Below the pieces are notes generated by a model, which was not told where the DNA came from, searched no databases, and saw only the letters and a program-made list of their open reading frames with translations. Positions 15,909 to 28,600 of a stretch of 40,980 nt of DNA are shown here, in pieces; the first letter of the stretch is position 1; each line of letters opens with the position of its first letter. Source of the stretch: CAYGZM01 sp964354365. Its GTDB lineage: Bacteria; Planctomycetota; Phycisphaerae; Sedimentisphaerales; Anaerobacaceae. A program made the translations under genes and the position numbers. The DNA lies in the NCBI GenBank assembly GCA_964354365.1, contig CAYGZM010000015.1, positions 1 through 40,980 on the forward strand, given 5' to 3'.

Positions 15909-16544
15909 TTAGTTCTCACTTGCCTGGTCTTCGTTCAAAACCGATAAGAACGCCTCTTTCGTGAAGAGCATCTTGCTGTGCCGGCAAATATCCCCGGCAT
16001 TCAGCTCAGCGACCGGCATAACCGCGACCTTCGGGATGTTCCTCGCTGATTTGTAAAGGTTTTCATCAAAACTGCCCGTGGTCACAAGGCAGCTTCGCTC
16101 GATCTTCAGGTTGTTTAGAACGCCCAGGAAATCTTTTGTTTTTGGCGCTTGGAGACTAAGGCCGTCAACCACAACAACGTTGTTACCAAGAAGTTTTGCC
16201 AAAATCGCCGAGTCTCTCGCCAGTCTTCTTTGCTTCTTCGGCATCCGTTTGCCGAAGTCTCTAAGGCTCTTTGCAAAAGTCATGCCTCCGCCGACGCGCT
16301 TGCCGGTTCTGATGTTCCCGACGCGGGCGTTGCCGGTCCCCTTTTGCCTGAATAGCTTTCTGTCCGAACCGGCCACCATGCTCCTGCCCTTTGTCGTGGC
16401 AGTTCCGACGCGCTTGTTGGCGTGATACATAACAATGGCCTGTTTCAGCAGCGGGTACCTGACCACGCCGCCGAAAGCCGCCTCATCGACCTTCAGCCTG
16501 TCAACTTCCCGACCATCCGGATTGTACACAGCCAAATCAATCAT
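15909..16544 (-). CDS. rplD: 50S ribosomal protein L4
   Basis: The conserved basic loop that reaches into the exit tunnel is intact (KLFRQKGTGNARVGNIRTGK, about residues 62-81). I start at MIDLAVYNPDGREV (211 residues), the usual L4 beginning. A TTG start seven codons upstream is possible. In E. coli L4 also represses its own S10 operon through the rpsJ leader; the leader here is long and contains a terminator, but no match to that system is shown. Confidence 0.95.
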   Translation of the reverse strand: MIDLAVYNPDGREVDRLKVDEAAFGGVVRYPLLKQAIVMYHANKRVGTATTKGRSMVAGSDRKLFRQKGTGNARVGNIRTGKRVGGGMTFAKSLRDFGKRMPKKQRRLARDSAILAKLLGNNVVVVDGLSLQAPKTKDFLGVLNNLKIERSCLVTTGSFDENLYKSARNIPKVAVMPVAELNAGDICRHSKMLFTKEAFLSVLNEDQASEN

Positions 16545-16569
16545 TTCCCAGTTTCCATTCTCCAAACAC

Positions 16570-17217
16570 TCAGGTCTTCTTGGCGCTGCGAACGATGCAA
16601 TAGCCGCCCGCAGGGCCGGGTATGGAGCCTTTGACGACCAACAGGTTCTTGTCTTCGTCTATCGCCACCAGCTCGTGGTTTTTCGCCGTGACACGGCAAT
16701 CGCCCATGTGGCCGGCCATCTTTTTGCCCTTCTTCAGTTTGCCACTGTGGCCGCGGTCGGTGGCGAAACTTGCAATCGAGCCCGACGACCTGTGTTTTCG
16801 CTCCGTTCCGTGCGAGGCCGGGAAGCCGCCAAAGCCGTGACGCTTCATCACACCGGCGTAACCTTTCCCTTTACTCGTGCCTATAACGTCCACAAGTTTA
16901 TTCTCGGCAAAAACGCCGACGGTGATAGAATCGCCCGGTTTGTATTCGCACTCGGCATCATCGGCCAGCCGCATCTCGCTTACAAACCTCTTGGGCGTGG
17001 TATTGGCCTTCTGTGCACTGCCGATTTGCGGCTTTTTCCTTCGGGAGGCCTTTATGTCATCAAAACCCATCTGAACAGCGTTGTATCCGTCCGTTAGGGT
17101 GGTCTTGACCTGCATAACAACACAAGGCCCTGCCTGTATAACAGTAACGGGCAGCATCTCGCCGGACTCAGCATAAACCTGGGTCATTCCGACTTTTCTT
17201 CCCAATAACATCGCCAT
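16570..17217 (-). CDS. rplC: 50S ribosomal protein L3
   Basis: L3 is an early assembly protein whose extension reaches the peptidyl transferase centre. MLLGRKVGMTQVYAESGEML and the signature region GVMKRHGFGGFPASHGTERK are present. They are followed by the GSIASFATDRGHSGKLKKGK stretch, a variant of the usual GSIGA-PGRV-KGKKMAG loop, ending MAGHMG. It has 215 residues. A heptamer pair lies just upstream at 17240-17253. Confidence 0.97.
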   Translation of the reverse strand: MAMLLGRKVGMTQVYAESGEMLPVTVIQAGPCVVMQVKTTLTDGYNAVQMGFDDIKASRRKKPQIGSAQKANTTPKRFVSEMRLADDAECEYKPGDSITVGVFAENKLVDVIGTSKGKGYAGVMKRHGFGGFPASHGTERKHRSSGSIASFATDRGHSGKLKKGKKMAGHMGDCRVTAKNHELVAIDEDKNLLVVKGSIPGPAGGYCIVRSAKKT

Positions 17218-17288
17218 AAAATCTTTTCCGGGGTCCTGTATTCCGCGTTTCGCGGCGTACGCCCGAAACGCGAACTGCCGGACACGAA

Positions 17289-17603
17289 TCAGGCCTTGAT
17301 CCTTACAAAAACACCCGCAGGAACAACCAGACGATTCAACACCTCAACGGTTCGCGCGTTTGCCTCGTGAATATCGATCAGCCGTTTGTGCGTCCGAAGC
17401 TCGAACTGCTCTCGCGATTTCTTGTCGATATGAGGACTCCGCAAAACGGTGTACCTCTCGATTCGCGTGGGCAGCGGCACCGGGCCGCTGACACGGGCAT
17501 TGGTCTTTCGCGCGTGCTCTACGATCTCTCGAGCAGATGCATCAAGAGCCCTATGGTCGTAGGCCTCCATTCTAATTCTTATTCTTTCAGTTTCAGTTGC
17601 CAT
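17289..17603 (-). CDS. rpsJ: 30S ribosomal protein S10
   Basis: The first gene of the S10 cluster, 104 residues from MATETERIRIRMEAYDHRAL. The signature PLPTRIERYTVLRSPHIDKK is intact (about residues 42-61). S10 is also the NusE component of antitermination complexes. The start is supported by GGGAAG just upstream; twelve earlier codons are leader. The 505 bases between fusA and this gene contain two promoters, a structured region and a terminator. Confidence 0.97.
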   Translation of the reverse strand: MATETERIRIRMEAYDHRALDASAREIVEHARKTNARVSGPVPLPTRIERYTVLRSPHIDKKSREQFELRTHKRLIDIHEANARTVEVLNRLVVPAGVFVRIKA

Positions 17604-17717
17604 AGCTTCCCTATGCACTGCTGACTTCCACGGCAGCAAGCACGCGCCTGCCGAAAGCAGCAGACAACGCAGAAAAGACTGTCGATGCTCGACAATCTCG
17701 AGCTCATAAGAGCCTGG

Positions 17718-17745
17718 AATATATCAACTTACACCACAAGAGCAA
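17718..17745 (-). promoter_or_regulatory. possible promoter immediately upstream of rpsJ
   Basis: TTGCTC (17740-17745), 16 bases, then TATATT (17718-17723) on the minus strand. It begins right after the T-run of the terminator at 17749-17797, so it would restart transcription into the S10 operon. Match to consensus is moderate. Confidence 0.35.
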
Positions 17746-17748
17746 CAC

Positions 17749-17797
17749 AAAAAAACACTTTTGGCCTGCGGCTAATCTTCTATCAGCCGGCCCAAAG
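17749..17797 (-). terminator. intrinsic terminator upstream of rpsJ
   Basis: On the minus strand CTTTGGGCC-GGCT pairs with AGCC...GGCCAAAAG (17758-17766 with 17789-17797, plus an inner 4-bp stem after a small bulge). TG and seven T follow. It lies about 310 bases beyond fusA and 145 bases ahead of rpsJ. It could end an independent small RNA or attenuate transcripts entering the S10 operon. Confidence 0.7.
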
Positions 17798-18022
17798 TTA
17801 TTGTCTGGTTCAGGCAGGAGAGGCTTTCTCTAACTTCGCCTTCCTTAAAAGAGGGTTCGGATCGGTTTTCGACCCTTCCAAAAGCCTTTTGCAGGCTTCT
17901 GGTGCACCCCAACGTCTAAGAGACCGCTAACAAACCATCCTTGACCATCATATTATAGACATGCCACAGCCCAACTGGTTTTACGCAAAGTCGTCCATGA
18001 CGATGCTCGCTACGGCTGAAAA
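17750..18022 (-). ncRNA. candidate structured RNA or S10-operon leader
   Basis: The stretch between the promoter at 18029-18057 and the terminator at 17749-17797 has no supported gene. It is rich in potential hairpins: AAGCC/GGCTT around 17880-17896, GGTCG/CGATCC around 17857-17872 inside an AGGGT/ACCCT stem, and GAGA/TCTC around 17817-17829. A perfect TATAAT at 17952-17957 could start a shorter form of about 195 bases. I could not match it to 6S RNA, SRP RNA, tmRNA or RNase P by their known motifs. Exact ends are inferred. Confidence 0.4.
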
Positions 18023-18028
18023 CTACTA

Positions 18029-18057
18029 TATCTACCACAGCACTTTCTCAGTGTCAA
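18029..18057 (-). promoter_or_regulatory. promoter between fusA and rpsJ
   Basis: A perfect TTGACA (18052-18057) is followed after 17 bases by TAGATA (18029-18034) on the minus strand, with the overlapping TATAGT slightly downstream. It starts about 50 bases after the fusA stop and would drive the structured region and, by readthrough, the S10-spc-alpha genes. Confidence 0.6.
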
Positions 18058-18108
18058 CAAATTGTTAAAGAGAATTCTGGAAAAAATGTAAAATATTTTG
18101 CCTATTTT

Positions 18109-20184
18109 TCAAATCATAATTTGCTCAGCAATCTGGTCCGGCACCTTTTCGTAGTTCAGGGGCTCCATAGTGAACGACCCCCTGCCTGCGGTCACGCTTC
18201 TAATCTCACTCGAATAGCCGAACATCTCCACCAAAGGAACCTTCGCATCGATGACCTGCATATTTCCGTGGATGCGACAGCCGGTAATCAGGCCCCTCTT
18301 GGCAAGCAGACCACCCTGGACGGCCCCGAAATTGGCGTGCGGGACAATCGCCTGGAGCCGCATTATCGGCTCAAGAAGCACCGGACCAGCATCTTTGAGG
18401 GCCTTTTCAACGGCTACGGCGGCAGCCTGCTCAAAAGCGAGAGCCGAGGAATCTACAGAGTGGTACGAGCCATCAATTAACGTAACTCTAATTCCTACAA
18501 CAGGATAGCCCGCCAGCACACCGCAGCCCAGGGCATCTTTGGCGCCTCTTTCGACATCGGAAACATACTCCCTGGGGACGGCATCGCCAGGCGCTTTGGA
18601 CTCAAACTCGATATCACCGCACCACTGGCCGTTCTCGGTCAAGAGCGGCTCAATGTTCAGAACGACATGGCCGTATTGGCCGTGACCGCCCGTTTGACGT
18701 ATGAACTTGCCCTCCGCCTCGGCTGCATGCGTGATAGCCTCTCTGTAAGCAACCCGAGGCTTGCCGATCCTGACGTCAACCCCTTTTTCCTTTATGAGCT
18801 TGTGCTGGAGAACCTCTAAGTGGAGTTCGCCCATCCCGCTGATGATCGTCTCGCCCGTTTCACTGTCGAATTTGCACTCAAAAGTCGGGTCTTCGCGTTT
18901 CAGATCAGCCAGGGCATCGCCCAATTTTGCCTTTTCCGAGGCGCTCCGGGGTTCAATTGACATATTGATGACTGTCTGAGGAAAACTAATGCTCGGCAGT
19001 AAAACAGGCTTCTTCGTGTCACAAATCGTGTCACCTGTAAGGGTTTGCTTCAGGCCGACAACCGCAACAATGTCGCCGGCAGAAGCTGAGTCGCGGATTT
19101 CGCGCTCATTTGCGTGCATCTCAAAGATCCTCGTTATGTTCTCCCGCTTGTCGCGATTGACATTCAGGACCCTGGTGCCCGACTTGAGCTTACCCTGATA
19201 GATTCTCAGAAAGGTCAAATCGCCGTGCACATCACTGGTAATCTTGAACGCCAGGGCGACCATGCTGCCATTTGGGTCGCACTTGACGGCTATCTCTTTG
19301 TTTTTATCGGACGGCTTGTGCCCTATAAGAACAGGTTTATCCAATGGCGAGGGCAGGTAGGCCAGAACCCCGTCAAGCAGCCTTTGGACGCCGATATACT
19401 TCAGGGCCGATCCGACAAATACGGGTTGGAGCTTGTTGGCCAGAGTCCCCTTTCTGATGGCACGGTGGATCATCTCAGCCTCAACAGCCTCATCATGGAC
19501 GTAGCGATTCATCAGCTCCTCGTCATATTCGGCTGCCACCTCGATCATATCGTGTCTTTGCCGCTCAGCAGCTTGCAGCAACTCTGCGGGAATCTCAGTT
19601 TCCTCGAAAGTTACGCCCATTTCTTCGCTCTCGTAGAAGACGGCCTGCATCTTGACCAAGTCTATGATGCCGGCAAAGGTACTGCCAGCCCCGATAGGAA
19701 GCTGAACGTTGATAGGATTGGCAAGCAGCTTGTCGCGGATACTATCCACGGACATCTCGAAATCCGCGCCGATTTTGTCCATCTTGTTGATGAAACAAAC
19801 GCAGGGCAGACCGTATTTCTGGCCCTGCCTCCATACCGTCTCGCTCTGGGCCTGAACGCCCTCGCTGCCGTCAAATACAGCGACGACGCCGTCGAGAATC
19901 CGCAAAGACCTTTCGACCTCGGCGGTGAAATCAATGTGGCCCGGGGTGTCAATAAGATTGATCTCGGCGCCTTTCCAGGGGCATTTTGTGGCGGCTGAGG
20001 TAATCGTAATGCCGCGTTTTTGCTCTTCCTCCATAAAGTCCATAACGGCGGTGCCGTCGTGAACCTCACCCATTTTGTAGGTCTTGCCGGTGTAATAGAG
20101 TATGCGCTCGGTAACGGTTGTCTTACCGGCGTCGATGTGCGCCATAATCCCTATATTACGCAAGTTCTCTAAATTACCCGACAT
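18109..20184 (-). CDS. fusA: elongation factor G
   Basis: EF-G catalyses translocation and, with RRF, ribosome recycling. The GTPase motifs are AHIDAGKTT (residues 15-23), RGITI in switch I (57-61), DTPGH (79-83) and NKMD. Domain IV has GGHGQYGHVVLNIEP, and the C-terminal domain has TAGRGSFTMEPLNYEKVP. The start is MSGNLENLRNIGIMAH (691 residues). An open frame of 13 codons upstream is not needed. An intrinsic terminator separates it from rpsG, so its expression may depend on readthrough; I see no convincing promoter in the 65 bases between them. Confidence 0.98.
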   Translation of the reverse strand: MSGNLENLRNIGIMAHIDAGKTTVTERILYYTGKTYKMGEVHDGTAVMDFMEEEQKRGITITSAATKCPWKGAEINLIDTPGHIDFTAEVERSLRILDGVVAVFDGSEGVQAQSETVWRQGQKYGLPCVCFINKMDKIGADFEMSVDSIRDKLLANPINVQLPIGAGSTFAGIIDLVKMQAVFYESEEMGVTFEETEIPAELLQAAERQRHDMIEVAAEYDEELMNRYVHDEAVEAEMIHRAIRKGTLANKLQPVFVGSALKYIGVQRLLDGVLAYLPSPLDKPVLIGHKPSDKNKEIAVKCDPNGSMVALAFKITSDVHGDLTFLRIYQGKLKSGTRVLNVNRDKRENITRIFEMHANEREIRDSASAGDIVAVVGLKQTLTGDTICDTKKPVLLPSISFPQTVINMSIEPRSASEKAKLGDALADLKREDPTFECKFDSETGETIISGMGELHLEVLQHKLIKEKGVDVRIGKPRVAYREAITHAAEAEGKFIRQTGGHGQYGHVVLNIEPLLTENGQWCGDIEFESKAPGDAVPREYVSDVERGAKDALGCGVLAGYPVVGIRVTLIDGSYHSVDSSALAFEQAAAVAVEKALKDAGPVLLEPIMRLQAIVPHANFGAVQGGLLAKRGLITGCRIHGNMQVIDAKVPLVEMFGYSSEIRSVTAGRGSFTMEPLNYEKVPDQIAEQIMI

Positions 20185-20248
20185 AACTTCTGTCTCACAG
20201 CATCTTATCGTCGCGCACAGCACGGTGAACGGCGATCCGCACAGCTAA

Positions 20249-20294
20249 TAAAAAAAACTGCCACGGTCATCCTTACAAACGAACCGCGGCAGTT
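20249..20294 (-). terminator. intrinsic terminator between rpsG and fusA
   Basis: On the minus strand AACTGCCGCGGT (20283-20294) pairs with ACCGTGGCAGTT (20256-20267), 12 bp with one G-U pair and a 15-base loop. A T-run follows. It lies 15 bases after the rpsG stop and would reduce transcription of fusA. Confidence 0.85.
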
Positions 20295-20308
20295 GTAAAC
20301 AGTCGGTG

Positions 20309-20782
20309 CTACCAAGCGAAGTGGGCAAAAGCCTTGTTCGCCTCAGCCATTTTGTGGACGTTCTCTCTCGTTGTCATTGCGCCGCCGCGCTCTTCATAGG
20401 CGTCCATAAGCTCCGTGGCGAGGCGCTCAGACATAGGTTTACCCTTCTTGCCCCTTGCCGCCTGCAATATCCATCTAAAAGCCAAAGACTGCTGACGTTT
20501 GGGGCCTACCTGCATCGGCACCTGGTAACTGGCTCCGCCGACGCGCTTGCTGCGAACCTCGAGCAGAGGTTTGACGTTGTTTACGGCCTTCTCGAACACC
20601 TCAAGGGGCTGAGTATCGCTCAGTTTCTTGCCTATGATGTCCATAGCATCGTAGAAGACATGCTGAGCAGTGCTCTTCTTGCCTTTCCACATCAGAGTGT
20701 TAATGAACTTCGAAGCCAGCTTGCTATTGTACTTGGCGTCCGGCTTCAACTGCTGGCTTGAACTTGTAAACTTTTTTGACAT
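20309..20782 (-). CDS. rpsG: 30S ribosomal protein S7
   Basis: S7 initiates assembly of the 30S head. The 157-residue protein contains KFINTLMWKGKKSTAQHVFY, LEVRSKRVGGASYQVPMQV and a C-terminal segment with AFAHFAW. It follows rpsL by 36 bases. In E. coli S7 represses its own operon; nothing in this spacer shows that. Confidence 0.98.
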   Translation of the reverse strand: MSKKFTSSSQQLKPDAKYNSKLASKFINTLMWKGKKSTAQHVFYDAMDIIGKKLSDTQPLEVFEKAVNNVKPLLEVRSKRVGGASYQVPMQVGPKRQQSLAFRWILQAARGKKGKPMSERLATELMDAYEERGGAMTTRENVHKMAEANKAFAHFAW

Positions 20783-20818
20783 ATTCTGTACCTGGTCGTT
20801 TTTGACTTGGATTACACG

Positions 20819-21184
20819 TTACTTTTTTGCACCGTATTTGCTTCTGCCCTGCTTGCGATTCGCAACCCCGGCACAGTCAAGAACACCGCGAACAATATGG
20901 TAGCGAACACCCGGCAGGTCTCGAACGCGGCCGCCACGAATAATAACGGTGCTGTGCTCCTGCAGGTTGTGATCGACCCCAGGGATGTAGGCCGTAACCT
21001 CCTTGCCGTTGGTGAGCCTGACACGGGCTATTTTCCGCAGAGCTGAGTTCGGCTTCTTGGGCGTTTGTGTCCTGACTATCAGGCAAACCCCACGTTTTTG
21101 GGGCGAACCGCTGATGTCGGAGACTCTTTTTCGACCCTTCGATTTTGCTCTCGGACGTCTGACTAACTGGTTTATGGTTGGCAT
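20819..21184 (-). CDS. rpsL: 30S ribosomal protein S12, Arg at position 88
   Basis: S12 stands at the decoding centre. MPTINQLVRRPRAKSKGRKR and TPKKPNSALRK are canonical, with K43 retained. At 84-93 the sequence is GGRVRDLPGV, so position 88 is Arg (codon CGA at 20921-20923) where most bacteria have Lys. K88R is a known streptomycin-resistance substitution in several species. D89, the methylthiolation site of RimO, is conserved. Length is 121 residues. Confidence 0.98.
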   Translation of the reverse strand: MPTINQLVRRPRAKSKGRKRVSDISGSPQKRGVCLIVRTQTPKKPNSALRKIARVRLTNGKEVTAYIPGVDHNLQEHSTVIIRGGRVRDLPGVRYHIVRGVLDCAGVANRKQGRSKYGAKK

Positions 21185-21217
21185 AATTTGTATCTCTTAA
21201 AGCACAATAACAAGTAA

Positions 21218-25570
<4,353 letters not shown>

Positions 25571-25608
25571 TTAAGGCCCCTTACAATTGATAATTGATAG
25601 CTCAATAA

Positions 25609-28600
25609 TCAATCATTCCTATAGAGCGGTGCTTCCCAATCGCTTCTTCTCGAACTGTATATAGCGGTGCTTCCCAGTCGCTTCTTCTCAAGCTGTATAT
25701 TCAGCCCCAAACCTCGTATCTCATTGCACAGCACGTCAAAGGACAGGGGAGTGCCCGCTTCGAGGGTATTCTGTCCCTTGACCATGGATTCATAGATTTT
25801 CGTCCGTCCCTCGACGTCATCGCTCTTGACCGTCAGCATCTCCTGGAGCGCATAGGCGGCGCCGTAGCCTTCCAGCGCCCAGACCTCCATTTCACCGAAT
25901 CTTTGCCCGCCGGTTCTCGCCTTGCCGCCCAACGGCTGCTGCGTAATCAGGCTGTAAGGCCCGGTTGCCCTGGCGTGGATCTTGTCATCAACGAGGTGGT
26001 GGAGTTTCATCATGTAGATATAGCCAATAGTCGCACGCTGGTCAAACGGCTCACCCGTTCTGCCGTCATACAATTGAGCCTTCAGCGTATTCGGAATCGT
26101 CACAAAGAACTCATCGGCGGGCGGAACCTGGCCCTGCTGTTTAAGCTCGCTTTTTCTCCTGGCCATAAGCTCGTTCGCCTCGGCGGTCAATTTCTGGATG
26201 TCGCTCTCTGTCGCTCCGTCAAAAACCGGTGTAACGGCGCTGAATCCGAGCACTTTCGCCACCCAGCCGAGATGCGTCTCGAGAATCTGACCGACGTTCA
26301 TTCTGCTCGGCACACCGAGAGGGTTGAGCAATATGTCGAGAGGTGTGCCGTCTTCGAGGAACGGCAGGTCCTCTTCCGGCATAATCTTGGCGATAACGCC
26401 CTTGTTGCCGTGCCGGCCGGCTATCTTATCGCCGATTGATAAGGTTCTTTTGACCGCAACATAGACTTTCACCATCTGGAGCACGCCGCTCGGCAGCTCG
26501 TCGCCGTGCTTGAGGATTTCGATTCGGCGCGTCTTTTCCTCCTGAGTTTCAGTTATTTTGCTCCAGAATTTATCCACTACCTTCTGGACATCGTCGCGCG
26601 CCGAAGCCGGCTTGATCCACTTGATATTGAAGTTCTCTATCTGCTCGTAGATGACCTCATCATCGATGCTGGCGCCGACTTTCTGGCGTGTGGATGGGTC
26701 AATTATGTTGACGTCGGTCTTCTTCTGGACGGCCTCGATCATTTGTCGGAATACGGCGCATTCCTTTGCCTTCATCTGTTTCTCAAAATCTTTGATCTGG
26801 GCCGCCAATACCTTCTTCTGTTCGTCGGAGCCGGCACCGCGTCTGGCGAAGCTCTCCGTTTTTATCACAACTCCCTCATACCCGCTGGGCAGCTCCAAAG
26901 AATCATTCTTGACGTCTTCACCCGCCCTGCCGAATATCGCGTGCAGGAGCTTCTCTTCCGGCGTCAGCTCGGTCTTGCTCTTGGGGACCACTTTTCCCAC
27001 GAGAATATCACTCGGGCAGACCCTGGTTCCTTCGCGGACTACACCGTACTCATCGAGGTTGCGCAGCGCCCTTTCGCTGACGTTTGGTATATCGCAGGTG
27101 AATTCTTCCTTGCCGAGGCGCGTCTCGCGCACTTCCGCGGTGAATTCATCGATATGAATGCTTGTAAAACTGTCGCCTTTACATAGCTTCTCGCTGACAA
27201 TAATGGCGTCCTCAAAGTTGAAGCCGTCAAAGGAGACAAAGCCCACGAGAACGTTCTTGCCGAGCGCCAGAACACCGTCACAGGTGCCCCCGCCATCGGC
27301 CATAATCTGGTCCTTCTGAACTTTGTCGCCGAGCTTGACTATGGGCTTCTGGTTCAGACAGGTTCTTTCGTTGAGGCCGATAAACTTTTCGAGCTCATAT
27401 TCGTCGGTCTGGTCAATGACTATCCTGGTGGCGTCCACCGCGGTAACAACGCCGCTGCTTTGGGCGCGGACGACCATGCTCGAGTTTTTACCGACTATCG
27501 ACTCCATTCCCGTCCCGACCAAGGGCGGCTCAGTCTCGAGCAGCGGAACCGCCTGTCGCTGCATGTTCGAGCCCATCAATGCACGGTTTGCGTCATCGTG
27601 CTCAAGAAATGGGATAAGCGATGCCGAAACGCCGACAATTTGCTTCGGCGAGATATCCACGTAGTCCACCTCGCTGTCGGCGGCGTGGGCCAGCTCTCCG
27701 CGTTTTCTTGCGAGAACCATTCCCTTGGGGATTTTCCCGGTTTTGGGGTCAACTGCGGTCGGAGGCGCGAATATCGCCATCATTTCCTCATCGGCCCGCA
27801 GATAGGCGACCTCCTCGGTGACCTTGCTGCCCTTGACTTTGCGATACGGCGTCAGCAGAAAACCATACTCGTCAATCGTTGCGAATATCGCCAGCGATGC
27901 AATCAGGCCGATATTCGTCCCTTCAGGCGTTTCAATCGGGCAGATTCTGCCGTAGTGGCTGATGTGCACATCGCGAACCTCAAAACCCGCCCGCCTTCTG
28001 TTCAAGCCGCCCGGACCGAGCGCCGAGAGCCGTCTTTCGTGAGTCAACTGGCTCAATGCGTTGGTCTGGTCAACAACCTGGCTGAGCTCGCCCCGACCGA
28101 AGAAGTAGTTGAGGCTGCTCGAAACGCTTTTGGAATTAACCAGGTCGGCGATTCGCGGCGGCTCCTCGGCGTCTCTTTTCATACTCATCCGCTCCTGCAC
28201 GGTTTTGCGGAGCTTAAGCAGGCCCTTTCTGATTTCATCAGACGCGAGCTCGTCAATAGTGCGCAGCCGCCGGTTGCCGAGATTGTCGATATCGTCAACC
28301 TCTCCCTCGTTGTTTCGCAGGGCGGCAATGTATTTCATCGTGTTGAGGAAGTCTTCCGAACGAAGCGTCATCTCGTCCTCGGGCACCGACTGATTGAACT
28401 TGCGATTGAGTCTGAATCTGCCGACCCTGCCGAGACGATAGCGGTTTGAGTCGAAGAACTTCTCGGCAAAGAATGCCTTCGCCTTTTCTGCATTCGGCGG
28501 ATTGCCGGGGCGCAGCCTCATATAGAACCTCAACAGCGCCTGTTCGTGGCTTGGGCAATCATCCTCGGCAATTGTGTTCAGAATCATCGTGTCACGGGCC

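Noticed and set aside
17685..17930. 81-residue plus-strand open frame between rpsJ and fusA
   Set aside because: It overlaps the terminator and hairpins of the opposite strand, has no ribosome binding site, and its composition follows the RNA structure rather than a protein.
17830..17930. Protein-like minus-strand stretch (RSLRRWGAPEACKRLLEG)
   Set aside because: It has a stop just upstream, no start codon, and only about 38 codons. It coincides with the structured region, so I treat it as chance.
19662..20069. Other long antisense frames inside fusA, rpoB and rpoC
   Set aside because: They mirror the codon bias of the genes beneath and contain no domain.
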